Of a DNA stretch of 64,000 nucleotides, positions 30,523 through 38,873 are shown in pieces. This stretch comes from Turicibacter bilis (GTDB taxonomy: Bacteria; Bacillota_I; Bacilli_A; MOL361; Turicibacteraceae), in NCBI RefSeq assembly GCF_024499055.1, contig NZ_CP071249.1, positions 1,736,001-1,800,000 of the forward strand. The letters run 5' to 3'. The first letter of the stretch is position 1; each line of letters begins with the position of its first letter. The position numbers were made by a program, and so were the translations under genes. Under the pieces are notes generated by a model. That model saw nothing but the letters and a program-made list of their open reading frames with translations. It was not told where the DNA came from and ran no database searches.

Positions 30523-31065
30523 CTAGTTTGAGTCAGTTAAGACATCTACAACTTGTTGTTTCGTAATCCCAAACATCATTAGACGTTTTTGAAGTTGTTT
30601 ACCATTCACATAGCCAATTCCTAAGGCTTCACTCAGCTTCTCACGAATCTTTGCACTATTTGGATGACCGATGAGTCCAAAATCAAATAAGAACTGTGTT
30701 TCAATTTCCTCAATGACCGCTTCTTTTGGCGTCACTAAATTACCTAATGCCGCTTTAATCGCTTCATCACTCGCATGTTCAACACCAACCCCACTTCCAT
30801 TTTTAGCAATGGCATCAACTTTTTGTAAATAGGCATGTTTACAATTTGGAACAGCCTGCATAACGGTCTGGCGAATTTTATTTCCCGGAAAATCAGGATC
30901 AGTAAAAACAATAATCCCACGACTCATTTGAAGTGTTGTAATTTGCTCTAATATTTTCTCATTAATGGCTGAGCCATTCGTTTCTAACGTCTCAATTTCA
31001 GGATAGACTTCTTTTAGACGTCGGGTATCGTCGCGACCTTCTACGACAATAACTTCTTTAAACAT
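30523..31065 (-). CDS. rnmV: ribonuclease M5
   Basis: Matures the 5S rRNA precursor. The 180-aa protein begins with a Toprim domain: IVVEGRDDTRRLKE supplies the catalytic Glu and IVFTDPDFPGNKIR the metal-binding DxD. A conserved C-terminal RNA-binding part follows. It is linked to rsmA as in Bacillus. Confidence 0.96.
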   Translation of the reverse strand: MFKEVIVVEGRDDTRRLKEVYPEIETLETNGSAINEKILEQITTLQMSRGIIVFTDPDFPGNKIRQTVMQAVPNCKHAYLQKVDAIAKNGSGVGVEHASDEAIKAALGNLVTPKEAVIEEIETQFLFDFGLIGHPNSAKIREKLSEALGIGYVNGKQLQKRLMMFGITKQQVVDVLTDSN

Positions 31066-31095
31066 ATTTTTTTCCTCAATTTCTTTTATAAAATT

Positions 31096-32394
31096 TTATT
31101 GAACATTCTCATGTAATAATTCTAGAATTCTTTGTTTCGCTTCCCCATCTGGACTTAATCGAATTAAATCTAATGGGAAATAAACTTTATGTTCTTGTTT
31201 TGGTTTGACCGCAATAATTCCTTTAATGATGGTTGATACTTCAGAGATTTCTTGAATTGATCCATCACGCATCAATAATTCAATACAGTCTGGTAAACAA
31301 TTCGTTTTATGTCCATAGTAATCGTATGGTGTTTTGACGCTATGATCAGTTAATAAATAATAGTCTGGATTAATACCTAATTCAATCATATATTCTTTCA
31401 CTTGCTTTAGCTTTTCATTGGTTTCATCATTTGGTGTATAGTGCACCTCTTTTAATAATCGACGATTAATAAAACGATCGGCGAAATCACGTAAAATCTC
31501 ATCTTCCTCATCGGTAAATAAAGAGGCATAATAACTAATTGTTGAATCATCAAATTTTAAATATGTTTCAACTGAAGGATCTTCCTCTAAAAATAAATCT
31601 TTTAGTGCTCCCAGTGGACGTTTAAATTCATAGCCAGAAAAAATCAATTCACGAACACGACGAAGCATATTTTGAATAACTAAGTCAAAACTTCGACCGG
31701 TTGAGTGTAAATAGACCTGCCAGTACATCTGATAACGACTCATTAAATAATCTTCAATCGCATGCATTCCTGACACTTTGTACACAATTTTATTATTAAC
31801 AACACGCATCGTTCTTAGAATTCGCTCAACATCAATTTCTCCATACGGAGCCCCCGTAAAATAAGCATCACGAAGTAAATAATCTAAGCGATCAGCATCT
31901 AATTGACTTGAGATAATACTAATAATTAATGGATTCGGATATGTTTTATTAATCACATCTCGAACTTTCGTAGCAAATCCTTTTTGATAGGCTTCTAATA
32001 CTCGATTCACTTCCGTGTTTTCCATAATAATGCGTTCTGTAAATAGCTCATGGCGTACACTAAAAACAGATTCAAATGAATGTGAAAAAGGACCATGACC
32101 TAAATCATGAAGTAACGCAGCTGATAAAACTAGTAAACGTTCATCTTCACTTAATATCGTTCCACGATGCATTAATGCTCGAATAATTTTTCGTGCCATT
32201 TCATACACACCTAATGAATGTGAAAAACGGCTATGTTCTGCCGTATGGAAAACCATATACGTTCCACCCAACTGTTTAATACGGCGTAATCGTTGCACCT
32301 CTTTTGTTTGAATTAAATCCCAAATTAATTGATCATAAACATGAACATATCCATATACCGGATCTCTAAATACTTTTTCTTCTAACTTTGTCAT
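31096..32394 (-). CDS. HD-domain phosphohydrolase (dGTPase-like, YwfO family)
   Basis: A cytoplasmic metal-dependent hydrolase; relatives cleave dNTPs to nucleosides and triphosphate. The metal-site motifs are HSRFSHSLGV and LLHDLGHGPFSHSFE near residues 50-110. A later conserved Asp lies in SSQLDADRLDYLLRD. ATG 32394 is preferred because GGTG lies 6 nt upstream; two further in-frame starts lie within 12 nt. It is 432 aa with this start. It sits upstream of rnmV, behind an inverted repeat that overlaps its likely promoter. Confidence 0.9.
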   Translation of the reverse strand: MTKLEEKVFRDPVYGYVHVYDQLIWDLIQTKEVQRLRRIKQLGGTYMVFHTAEHSRFSHSLGVYEMARKIIRALMHRGTILSEDERLLVLSAALLHDLGHGPFSHSFESVFSVRHELFTERIIMENTEVNRVLEAYQKGFATKVRDVINKTYPNPLIISIISSQLDADRLDYLLRDAYFTGAPYGEIDVERILRTMRVVNNKIVYKVSGMHAIEDYLMSRYQMYWQVYLHSTGRSFDLVIQNMLRRVRELIFSGYEFKRPLGALKDLFLEEDPSVETYLKFDDSTISYYASLFTDEEDEILRDFADRFINRRLLKEVHYTPNDETNEKLKQVKEYMIELGINPDYYLLTDHSVKTPYDYYGHKTNCLPDCIELLMRDGSIQEISEVSTIIKGIIAVKPKQEHKVYFPLDLIRLSPDGEAKQRILELLHENVQ

Positions 32395-32431
32395 TCGCAT
32401 CACCATCTATATACCATCATTATTTTTAAAA

Positions 32432-32463
32432 ATAATGTAAAAATCTTGATTTCTTACATTATA
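32432..32463 (-). promoter_or_regulatory. inverted repeat overlapping a -10 sequence upstream of the HD hydrolase
   Basis: ATAATGTAA (32432-32440) and TTACATTAT (32454-32462) form a perfect 9-bp inverted repeat with a 13-nt spacer. On the minus strand TATAAT lies at 32463-32458, inside one arm. This could be an operator, but the -35 region is poor. Confidence 0.35.
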
Positions 32464-32605
32464 AGTATACCACATTCTTGACAGACTTGAACTAACACGA
32501 CAAAACGTTTCCTAAATATTAAAAATAATCTATACCTTTTTGAAATAATATCATATAAATATGTTATAATACCAATATGATAACGTTTTTAAAGGGCGTG
32601 GTTCT

Positions 32606-32929
32606 ATGTGTTTGAAAACAAGAGATTACTTCATTAATGATCAAGTGTCTTTCTTAAAGCATCATCAACTTTTTTCCATGATGATTTGTGAAATCTATGA
32701 CCTTCTCACCCTTCATCAACCTGAACCTTTAAGCATTGAGCAAATTTTTCAACAATTAACCCCTTTTCTAAAAGCTCGCATTCGATTTGTGATAAAAAAC
32801 GAACCACAGGCGCTAATCTTATTTAAAAATGAACTCGATATAGTTTCCTATATGGCTAATTTACTAGCTAATAAAACATTTAAAATCCATCACTTTGGAA
32901 ATGAATACTATTATCTTGGTGAATCATAA
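32606..32929 (+). CDS. hypothetical protein, 107 aa
   Basis: I do not recognise this protein. It is predicted helical and cytoplasmic, with a two-block layout. The N-terminal helices (about 1-75) contain KHHQLFSMMICEIYDLL, and the C-terminal part reads FKIHHFGNEYYYLGE. The size and the ending are reminiscent of a small winged-helix domain, but that is a weak impression. Promoter-like TTGAAA / TATAAT with a 19-nt spacer lies at 32540-32570. GGG lies 10 nt before the ATG. It is convergent with the DUF1450 gene across a shared terminator. Confidence 0.65.
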   Translation: MCLKTRDYFINDQVSFLKHHQLFSMMICEIYDLLTLHQPEPLSIEQIFQQLTPFLKARIRFVIKNEPQALILFKNELDIVSYMANLLANKTFKIHHFGNEYYYLGES

Positions 32930-32976
32930 TTAATTGATCATATTTTTATCTTTTACTACTTTTATGCACTTAACAC

Positions 32977-33020
32977 AAAAAAGGACAAGAAAGTCGATTA
33001 TTTTGACTCCTTGTCCTTTT
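32977..33020. terminator. bidirectional terminator
   Basis: AAAAGGACAAG with TTGTCCTTTT, plus AGTC/GACT inside, between two convergent genes (32606-32929 and 33029-33280). T-runs occur on both strands. Confidence 0.85.
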
Positions 33021-33028
33021 CTTATTCT

Positions 33029-33280
33029 TTATTTTCCTAAGAATTCTTTTACTTTTTGGATTAACTCATCTTCATTTTCCGCTAAAATTGGCTTATTATT
33101 AACGAAAACAAAAGAACGATCACGACCTGGTCCACAATATGACTGGCATCCTTGATAAATTTTCGCTTTTGGGTCAATCGCTTTTAAGCGTGGTAATAAT
33201 GTATTTAAATTTGTTGCTTTACATTTATCACAAACGCGGAACTCATTTGGTTCTGCAAATAAATCATCTAAATTAAACAT
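33029..33280 (-). CDS. DUF1450-family small cysteine protein
   Basis: An 83-aa protein related to the YuzB/DUF1450 group. Two cysteine pairs are visible: VCDKCKA near residue 18 and GCQSYCGPG near 45. FVFVNNKPI follows. The arrangement resembles a thioredoxin-like ferredoxin fold, and a 2Fe-2S cluster is possible, but neither cluster nor function can be proven from sequence. AAGGTG precedes the ATG by 6 nt. It is a single-gene unit. Confidence 0.75.
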   Translation of the reverse strand: MFNLDDLFAEPNEFRVCDKCKATNLNTLLPRLKAIDPKAKIYQGCQSYCGPGRDRSFVFVNNKPILAENEDELIQKVKEFLGK

Positions 33281-33334
33281 CGATTACACCTTCCCTTTTC
33301 TAAAATTTTTGAAGTGTATCTCTATAAAAGTTTA

Positions 33335-33375
33335 TAAAAAAATGAGCTTTCTGTCAATGAAAACACAAAGCTCAT
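33335..33375 (-). terminator. pta terminator
   Basis: ATGAGCTTT and AAAGCTCAT form the stem; on the minus strand it is followed by TTTTTTATAAA, about 35 nt past the pta stop. Confidence 0.85.
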
Positions 33376-33409
33376 CTCTCTCTCATTTATTTAAAAAATA
33401 ACTTTATTT

Positions 33410-34375
33410 CTATAATAATGTTTGGTTAGCCGTGATGATTGCTGTTCCGTAAACATCTTCTGGAGAACATCCACGTGATAAATCATTAACTGGTTTATTT
33501 AATCCAGCTAAGATTGGTCCTACTGCTTCAAATCCACCTAAACGTTGAGCAATTTTATATCCGATGTTTCCTGAGTTTAAATCAGGGAATACGAATACAT
33601 TGGCTTGTCCTGCTACTTTAGAATCTTTAACTTTTGTTTTTGCTACTGCTGGAACAAAGGCAGCATCAAATTGTAACTCTCCATCATAATCGAAATCTAA
33701 TTCCATTCCGTTTAAGATTTCCATTGCTTCTGTTACTTTTTTAGTTTCTTCAGTTTTAGCTGAACCTTTTGTTGAGAAGCTTAATAAGGCAACTTTTGGT
33801 TCAATATCAAACATACGTGCAACACGTGCTGATTCAATGGCGAATTCTGCTAAATCACTGCTTGATGGGTTTGGATTGATCGCGCAGTCAGCAAAGATAT
33901 AACGCTCATCTCCACGTAACATAGCAAAGTATCCAAATGTTTTAGAGATTCCTGGTTTTGTTTTAATAATTTGTAAGGCTGGACGTACCGTGTCTCCAGT
34001 TGAGTGAATAGCACCTGAAACTAAACCTGCCGCTAATCCCATGTGTACTAACATCGTTCCGAAGTAATTCACGTTTAAGACTAATTCACGTGCTTGCTCT
34101 TCAGTTACTTTTCCTTTACGAACAGCAACTAATTCAGTAACCATTTCATCTAATTTGTTATAATGTTTTGGATCAATAATTTCGCATCCTTCTAGTGAAT
34201 AGGTTCCAGCAGCAGCTTGTACTTCCTCAATTGATCCAATTAAAATTGGTTTTAACATGTTTTCGCGTGCTAACAAACTAGCAGCTTGAACAACGCGTGG
34301 TTCGTTACCCTCTGGGAAAACGATGCGAATATTTTTTCCAATGATTTGGTTTTTTAAACTTGTCATGATATCCAT
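33410..34375 (-). CDS. pta: phosphate acetyltransferase
   Basis: Interconverts acetyl-CoA and acetyl phosphate. With acetate kinase (not in the window) it yields ATP from the acetyl-CoA made by pyruvate formate-lyase. The ~321-aa protein has IVFPEGNEPRVVQAA at the start, LVSGAIHSTGDTVRPALQ and the C-terminal VFPDLNSGNIGYKI, all Pta signatures. ATG 34375 follows AAGGTGG by 8 nt; the GTG at 34387 overlaps that site. Confidence 0.96.
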   Translation of the reverse strand: MDIMTSLKNQIIGKNIRIVFPEGNEPRVVQAASLLARENMLKPILIGSIEEVQAAAGTYSLEGCEIIDPKHYNKLDEMVTELVAVRKGKVTEEQARELVLNVNYFGTMLVHMGLAAGLVSGAIHSTGDTVRPALQIIKTKPGISKTFGYFAMLRGDERYIFADCAINPNPSSSDLAEFAIESARVARMFDIEPKVALLSFSTKGSAKTEETKKVTEAMEILNGMELDFDYDGELQFDAAFVPAVAKTKVKDSKVAGQANVFVFPDLNSGNIGYKIAQRLGGFEAVGPILAGLNKPVNDLSRGCSPEDVYGTAIITANQTLL

Positions 34376-34519
34376 TGAAATTACCACCTTTAATGTTTTT
34401 GTTACTTTTATTGTACTCTTTTTTCCATAAAAATAAAAGGTTAATACCTTTTATTTTTTAAAATAATTTATTCATGTTTCGTCAATCTCAACCATATGAT
34501 GAAACGAGAGGTGATTATC

Positions 34520-34942
34520 ATGGGAGTTGTTCAAGCAACCCAAAAAGATGTTGAATTACTTGCCCGACTCATGCGTGCTGAAGCCGAAAGCGATGGAAAT
34601 ATGGGGATGTTACTTGTGGGTAATGTTTGCGTGAATCGTGTCTTAGCTAATTGTCACGATTTTAAAAACATTAATACCATTCAACAAATGGTCTTTCAGT
34701 CGCCTGGGGGATTTGAAGCCGTACAATTTGATTACTTCTATCAACGCGCAAGAGATAATGAAATTAGGCTAGCGCGAAGGGTCATTAATGGAGAGCGATT
34801 TGAACCTGCGACAACGGCATTATGGTTCTACGATCCTTTCCAACCAAGTTGTCCGCCTCAGTTTTGGGGACAATGGAATTCAGGTCGATATGGAGATCAC
34901 TGCTTCTATATCCCACTTGAATCCGAACACTGTTATGACTAA
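34520..34942 (+). CDS. cwlJ: spore cortex-lytic hydrolase, CwlJ/SleB catalytic family
   Basis: A 140-aa cell-wall hydrolase domain (Hydrolase_2) used in germination to degrade spore cortex. ELLARLMRAEAESDG includes the conserved catalytic Glu. GNVCVNRVL, FQSPGGFEAV and the C-terminal FYDPF...GQWNSGRYGDHCFY blocks match the family. There is no signal peptide, which fits CwlJ (made in the mother cell and placed in the coat) rather than SleB. GGTG lies 7 nt before ATG 34520. It is directly followed by gerQ. Confidence 0.9.
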   Translation: MGVVQATQKDVELLARLMRAEAESDGNMGMLLVGNVCVNRVLANCHDFKNINTIQQMVFQSPGGFEAVQFDYFYQRARDNEIRLARRVINGERFEPATTALWFYDPFQPSCPPQFWGQWNSGRYGDHCFYIPLESEHCYD

Positions 34943-34966
34943 TTGTAATTTGAAAGGAGAGACATT

Positions 34967-35680
34967 ATGAATTATTATTACTCGTATCCTTATGGAGGAC
35001 CTGTTCCAAATCCAAGCGATCCATACTGGAGATATCAACAAGCAAATCCAATGGGAGGAAGTTACTCTAATGTAAACCCAAATACAGTGGAACCACCATT
35101 TCCAGCAGGGGCCCCAATTACACCACAAACGCCAACTGAACCTGGACAAGGAATGACTGGACCATCAGTAAGTGGTGTAACATTTGGAGGATTTGAAGTT
35201 CCAGTAGGAAATGTGATCTCAATGGCACAAGGTAACAGTTACGTAAGTAATATTCTAAGACTTAATCGTGGGAAGTTAGCTACCGTTTATATGACATTCA
35301 GTGGTAATGATGCAGCAACTGCTCGACGTACTTTTGTCGGAATTATTGAATCGGCAGGACGCGACCATATCGTTTTAAGTGATCCAAACACAGGTCATCG
35401 TTTCATTTTATTAACTGTTTATTTAGATTATGTTGAATTCCCAGAAGAAATCAACTACTACTATCCACTCGATAATACACTTAATATGGTGGATCCTGAC
35501 TTATTTGAAAAATTCCCTTCTTTAGGGGCACTTTATAACTATCAAAAACAACAAGACGAACTTTATAAGCAAAAGTATCCATACTATAACCAACTTCCTG
35601 AAAGCTTTACTCACCAACAAATTCAACAATCAAATAACTATATGCCTCAACCACCTTATGGTAATTCAGAACAATTTTAA
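34967..35680 (+). CDS. gerQ: spore coat protein GerQ
   Basis: The coat protein needed for CwlJ to reach or function in the spore coat. The N-terminal ~85 residues are rich in Pro, Tyr, Asn and Gly. The GerQ core (about 90-170) reads SYVSNILRLNRGKLATVYMT, then GIIESAGRDHIVLSDP and LLTVYLDYVEFPEE. A Gln/Tyr-rich tail follows, making it longer (237 aa) than the Bacillus protein (about 180). AAAGGAGAG precedes the ATG; the gap to cwlJ is 24 nt, so the two are one operon. Confidence 0.93.
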   Translation: MNYYYSYPYGGPVPNPSDPYWRYQQANPMGGSYSNVNPNTVEPPFPAGAPITPQTPTEPGQGMTGPSVSGVTFGGFEVPVGNVISMAQGNSYVSNILRLNRGKLATVYMTFSGNDAATARRTFVGIIESAGRDHIVLSDPNTGHRFILLTVYLDYVEFPEEINYYYPLDNTLNMVDPDLFEKFPSLGALYNYQKQQDELYKQKYPYYNQLPESFTHQQIQQSNNYMPQPPYGNSEQF

Positions 35681-35682
35681 GC

Positions 35683-35718
35683 AAAAAAGCATCTCTACAA
35701 AAAAGAGATGCTTTTTTT
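35683..35718. terminator. bidirectional gerQ / ung terminator
   Basis: AAAAAAGCATCTCT and AGAGATGCTTTTTT form a strong stem between two convergent genes; it reaches the ung stop. Confidence 0.93.
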
Positions 35719-36382
35719 AATTTAATGACCAGTCAATCGGATTCAATCCTTTTGAAGCTAAGAATTCATTAGTCTTTGAAAAAGGAGCACTTCCAAAAAA
35801 TCCACGACGAGCAGATAATGGCGAAGGATGGGCTGATTCAATCACAAAATGCTTATTTAAATCAATCAGCTTTTTCTTACTTTGGGCGTGTTTCCCCCAT
35901 AAAATAAAGACAATCGGTGTTGGTTTTTCATTTAAATAGCGTAGAACCGCATCCGTAAAGGTCTCCCATCCCATTCCAACATGTGACATCGGTTGACCTT
36001 CTTTGACTGTTAACGTCGTATTCAGTAATAAAACGCCTTGTTTCGCCCACTTACTTAAATCTCCGCTACTTGGATACTCACATTTGATATCCTCCACTAA
36101 CTCATTAAAAATATTACGCAAAGAAGGTGGCAGCTTTGTTCTTGCTTCAACTGAAAAGCTTAGACCATTCGCTTGATTTGGACCATGATAAGGATCTTGT
36201 CCTAAAATCACGACCTTGACTTCTGAATACGGGGTTAACTGGAAGGCATGAAACACTTCATTTTTTGGAGGATAAACGACTTCCGTCTCGTATTGTTGAT
36301 GTAATTGATTAAAAAGCTCCTTCATATACGGCTGTTCAAATTCTTGTTTTAAAATTAAATCCCAATCATTATGAATAAACAT
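35717..36382 (-). CDS. ung: uracil-DNA glycosylase
   Basis: Removes uracil from DNA in base excision repair. The 221-aa family 1 enzyme has VVILGQDPYHGPNQANGLSF, with the catalytic Asp and water-activating His. It also has LLLNTTLTV and the C-terminal ESAHPSPLSARRGFFGS with the catalytic His. AAAGGGTG precedes the ATG. It shares a terminator with gerQ. Confidence 0.98.
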   Translation of the reverse strand: MFIHNDWDLILKQEFEQPYMKELFNQLHQQYETEVVYPPKNEVFHAFQLTPYSEVKVVILGQDPYHGPNQANGLSFSVEARTKLPPSLRNIFNELVEDIKCEYPSSGDLSKWAKQGVLLLNTTLTVKEGQPMSHVGMGWETFTDAVLRYLNEKPTPIVFILWGKHAQSKKKLIDLNKHFVIESAHPSPLSARRGFFGSAPFSKTNEFLASKGLNPIDWSLN

Positions 36383-36407
36383 CTTATAATCACCCTTTCA
36401 TTTATTT

Positions 36408-36436
36408 TAAAAGAAAAGAACCTGTTAACAGGTTCT
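36408..36436 (-). terminator. terminator of the Gx transporter / ecfT unit
   Basis: AGAACCTG-TTAA-CAGGTTCT hairpin (a self-complementary 20-mer) followed on the minus strand by TTTCTTTT. Confidence 0.82.
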
Positions 36437-36441
36437 GCGAC

Positions 36442-37212
36442 TTACAGCAAAATAATACCGACTAACGTAATAATTCCACTTGCTAAAATAACAGTATCTT
36501 TCATTTTCCATGTTAAATGATAAATCGAAGTACGACGTTGACCGACAATATATCCTCGACATTCCATCGCATCCATCATCATGGTTAATCGTTTAATTGT
36601 ATTTGAGATCGCCGGAATAATAATAGCCATTAGTTTTGATAATTTTTCTTGTAATGAGATCTCACTAAAATCTAATCCTCGAGATTGTTGAGCACTATAA
36701 ATGAGCTTCACCTCATCTAAAATCATCGGAATTAAACGAATCGCTAAACTTGTCATAAAAGCAAACTGTTCCATAGACTGGCCTTTAATCAAGGCTTTTG
36801 CTCCTGCGACAAGTTCACTTGGAGCGGTTGTAAAAGTTAGTAGCGCACCCATGAATACGAATAACATCATTTTTGCGGTGTAGAATATTCCTAACATCAA
36901 TCCGTCTAATGTGACCTGAAGAAATCCAATTTGAAATAATGTCTTTGTGCCTTCTGTTAAGGTGAAGAACACGATAAAAAATAAATACATATATTTAAGA
37001 AACATTGCTTGCTTCAAATAAAAAGAAAATGGAATTTTACTTAAATATAAGAACATGAATATTAAACAAGCGGCAAGTAAAAGTTGTATCCATCTTGAAA
37101 TACAAATCATCATGATGATATTAAGAACCATCATTAATAATTTAGCACGTGAATCAAGTGAATGATAAAATGATGGAACACTAATATATCTTCCAAGCCA
37201 TAACTTTTTCAT
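36442..37212 (-). CDS. ECF transporter transmembrane (T) component
   Basis: An integral membrane coupling protein of energy-coupling-factor importers (EcfT/CbiQ family), 256 aa with about 5-6 hydrophobic segments. The two coupling-helix motifs that contact the ATPases are visible: AQQSRGLD (near 180) and AMECRGY (near 215). It follows the Gx-family membrane protein by 14 nt. No EcfA ATPases lie in the window, so it would have to share them with another locus. Confidence 0.88.
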   Translation of the reverse strand: MKKLWLGRYISVPSFYHSLDSRAKLLMMVLNIIMMICISRWIQLLLAACLIFMFLYLSKIPFSFYLKQAMFLKYMYLFFIVFFTLTEGTKTLFQIGFLQVTLDGLMLGIFYTAKMMLFVFMGALLTFTTAPSELVAGAKALIKGQSMEQFAFMTSLAIRLIPMILDEVKLIYSAQQSRGLDFSEISLQEKLSKLMAIIIPAISNTIKRLTMMMDAMECRGYIVGQRRTSIYHLTWKMKDTVILASGIITLVGIILL

Positions 37213-37225
37213 ACAATTCTCCTCA

Positions 37226-37774
37226 TTAGTTATTTAATTTATAGTGATTTCGAAATAATTGAAATTCATTTAAACGAGACATAACTAATTTTGCAACTAA
37301 TCCAATAACAACTCCCGTTAAAAGTCCTATTGGAAGTAAAAACATCATGTAATATGCAATGGCCTTAGTTTTAATTAAAATCATAGCTACTATAATTTGA
37401 CCAATATTATGCATGACCCCACCAATCATACTAATCCCAATTAAACTAATCTTCTCTTTTAATACTTTAAAGGCTGATACCATGCAAATATAACTCAATA
37501 AAGCACCTACAAAACCATAAGCAAACATAGAAAATGTTCCAAGCAATAACGTTGTTAAAAATGTTTTTAACATAATAACAAAAAACATATCTTTAACATC
37601 TAAATAATACAACCCAATCACAATCATAATATTAGCTAATCCTAGTTTCATTCCTGGAATCGGTAATTTAATAGGGATCATCGATTCAATAATTCCTAAT
37701 ACAATGGCTAATGCCCCAATCAAAATAACTAACATCATTTTTTCTAAGTTTTCACGATTTTTTTTTTGATTCAA
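37226..37774 (-). CDS. Gx transporter family membrane protein
   Basis: A 182-aa protein with about five hydrophobic segments. The conserved IPGMKLGLANIMIVIGLY block is typical of the family often labelled 'heptaprenyl diphosphate synthase component I' (PF07456). That label is doubtful: the family resembles substrate-binding (S) components of ECF transporters, and here it is paired with a T component. The start is TTG, 9 nt after GGGAGG. The substrate is unknown; linkage to isoprenoid genes across the divergent promoter region is suggestive only. Confidence 0.82.
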   Translation of the reverse strand: MNQKKNRENLEKMMLVILIGALAIVLGIIESMIPIKLPIPGMKLGLANIMIVIGLYYLDVKDMFFVIMLKTFLTTLLLGTFSMFAYGFVGALLSYICMVSAFKVLKEKISLIGISMIGGVMHNIGQIIVAMILIKTKAIAYYMMFLLPIGLLTGVVIGLVAKLVMSRLNEFQLFRNHYKLNN

Positions 37775-37942
37775 CGTCTAAAACCTCCCACCTAACATTA
37801 AAATCTATTATATCATGAGGAGCAAATCAAAAAACACCTTTTCTCGACAGAATGTTAGCACTTTAAAACTCTGTTAATATTTGATAAAATTATGTCATTC
37901 AAGAGTTAAGAACGATTTCAATAACTGATAGGAGGAACTCTA

Positions 37943-38362
37943 ATGAAACAATGTATCTTCTGTAAAATTATTAATAAAGAAATTCCAGGACATATTTTAT
38001 TTGAAAATGAGCATGTCTTAGCCTTCTTAGATATCTCTCAAACAACAAAAGGTCATACATTAGTTATCCCTAAAAACCATGTGAAAGATGTTTTTTCAAT
38101 GACTGAAGAAGATATGGCACATGTTTTCTCAGTTGTTCCAAAGATTGCAAATGCATTAAAAACAACCTTTAATGCGGATGGAATGAACATTGTCAACAAC
38201 AATAAACCTGTAGCGGGACAAACGGTCTTCCATTATCACGTTCACTTAATTCCTCGCTATACGTTTGAAGATTCATTTGATGTCAAATATACAAATAACA
38301 TGTCTAATTATACACCAGAGACATTAGCGGCATTAAAAGAAGAAATCTTAACAAACTTATAA
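37943..38362 (+). CDS. HIT-family protein (nucleotide hydrolase)
   Basis: A 139-aa histidine-triad protein; relatives hydrolyse AMP-lysine, AMP-NH2 or dinucleoside polyphosphates. The N-terminal CIFCKIINKEIP holds the usual zinc-ligand-like Cys pair. The triad reads VFHYHVHLIP. It has the standard length and an AGGAGG ribosome binding site. It is divergent from the Gx gene. Confidence 0.95.
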   Translation: MKQCIFCKIINKEIPGHILFENEHVLAFLDISQTTKGHTLVIPKNHVKDVFSMTEEDMAHVFSVVPKIANALKTTFNADGMNIVNNNKPVAGQTVFHYHVHLIPRYTFEDSFDVKYTNNMSNYTPETLAALKEEILTNL

Positions 38363-38438
38363 GAATTCTAACATTTGTATATTTATTCTAATCCTTGGAA
38401 TACTAATGATATTCTCATTAGAAACGGGGGATTAGGTG

Positions 38439-38873
38439 ATGATTAAACAAGTCATAAGTGAAATCAAACAACAACTTCAATGTGCAAATATCATCGATTG
38501 TCAAATTAACGAATATCAATTACAAAAACTTTATGATGGAATGATTGATCAATCCATGCATCCTGAAGATTACTTCCCTTATTTTGTCTCATATGGGCTT
38601 TTACTACTCCATTTAGATACCCATAATCAATTATTAGATTCATCAAATGAAGAACAATGTAGAAATATTATTTTATACGGTGATTTATTTTATAGTCTTT
38701 ATTATGAATACTCGATTAAACATACCTTTTCACTGATTAAACATAATATGGCTCGCGTTCTCGAATCAATTGAAATTCAATCTATTCATCATCAAAATTC
38801 ATCCGTTTATTTATTAAACACATGGATTAAAATTATGAAACAGGAGGGGTTGAATGATGGGTTACTTATCTAA
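38439..38873 (+). CDS. short HepS-like protein
   Basis: A 144-aa helical protein without a confident family match. The block NIILYGDLFYSLYYEYSI followed by a long helix resembles the GD-(Y/F)-containing region of HepS, the small subunit of heptaprenyl diphosphate synthase. HepS in Bacillus is about 250 aa, so this would be a shortened version. ATG 38439 follows GGGGG by 8 nt. The gene overlaps the polyprenyl synthetase gene by 20 nt, the position expected of a partner subunit. Function inferred mainly from context. Confidence 0.6.
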   Translation: MIKQVISEIKQQLQCANIIDCQINEYQLQKLYDGMIDQSMHPEDYFPYFVSYGLLLLHLDTHNQLLDSSNEEQCRNIILYGDLFYSLYYEYSIKHTFSLIKHNMARVLESIEIQSIHHQNSSVYLLNTWIKIMKQEGLNDGLLI

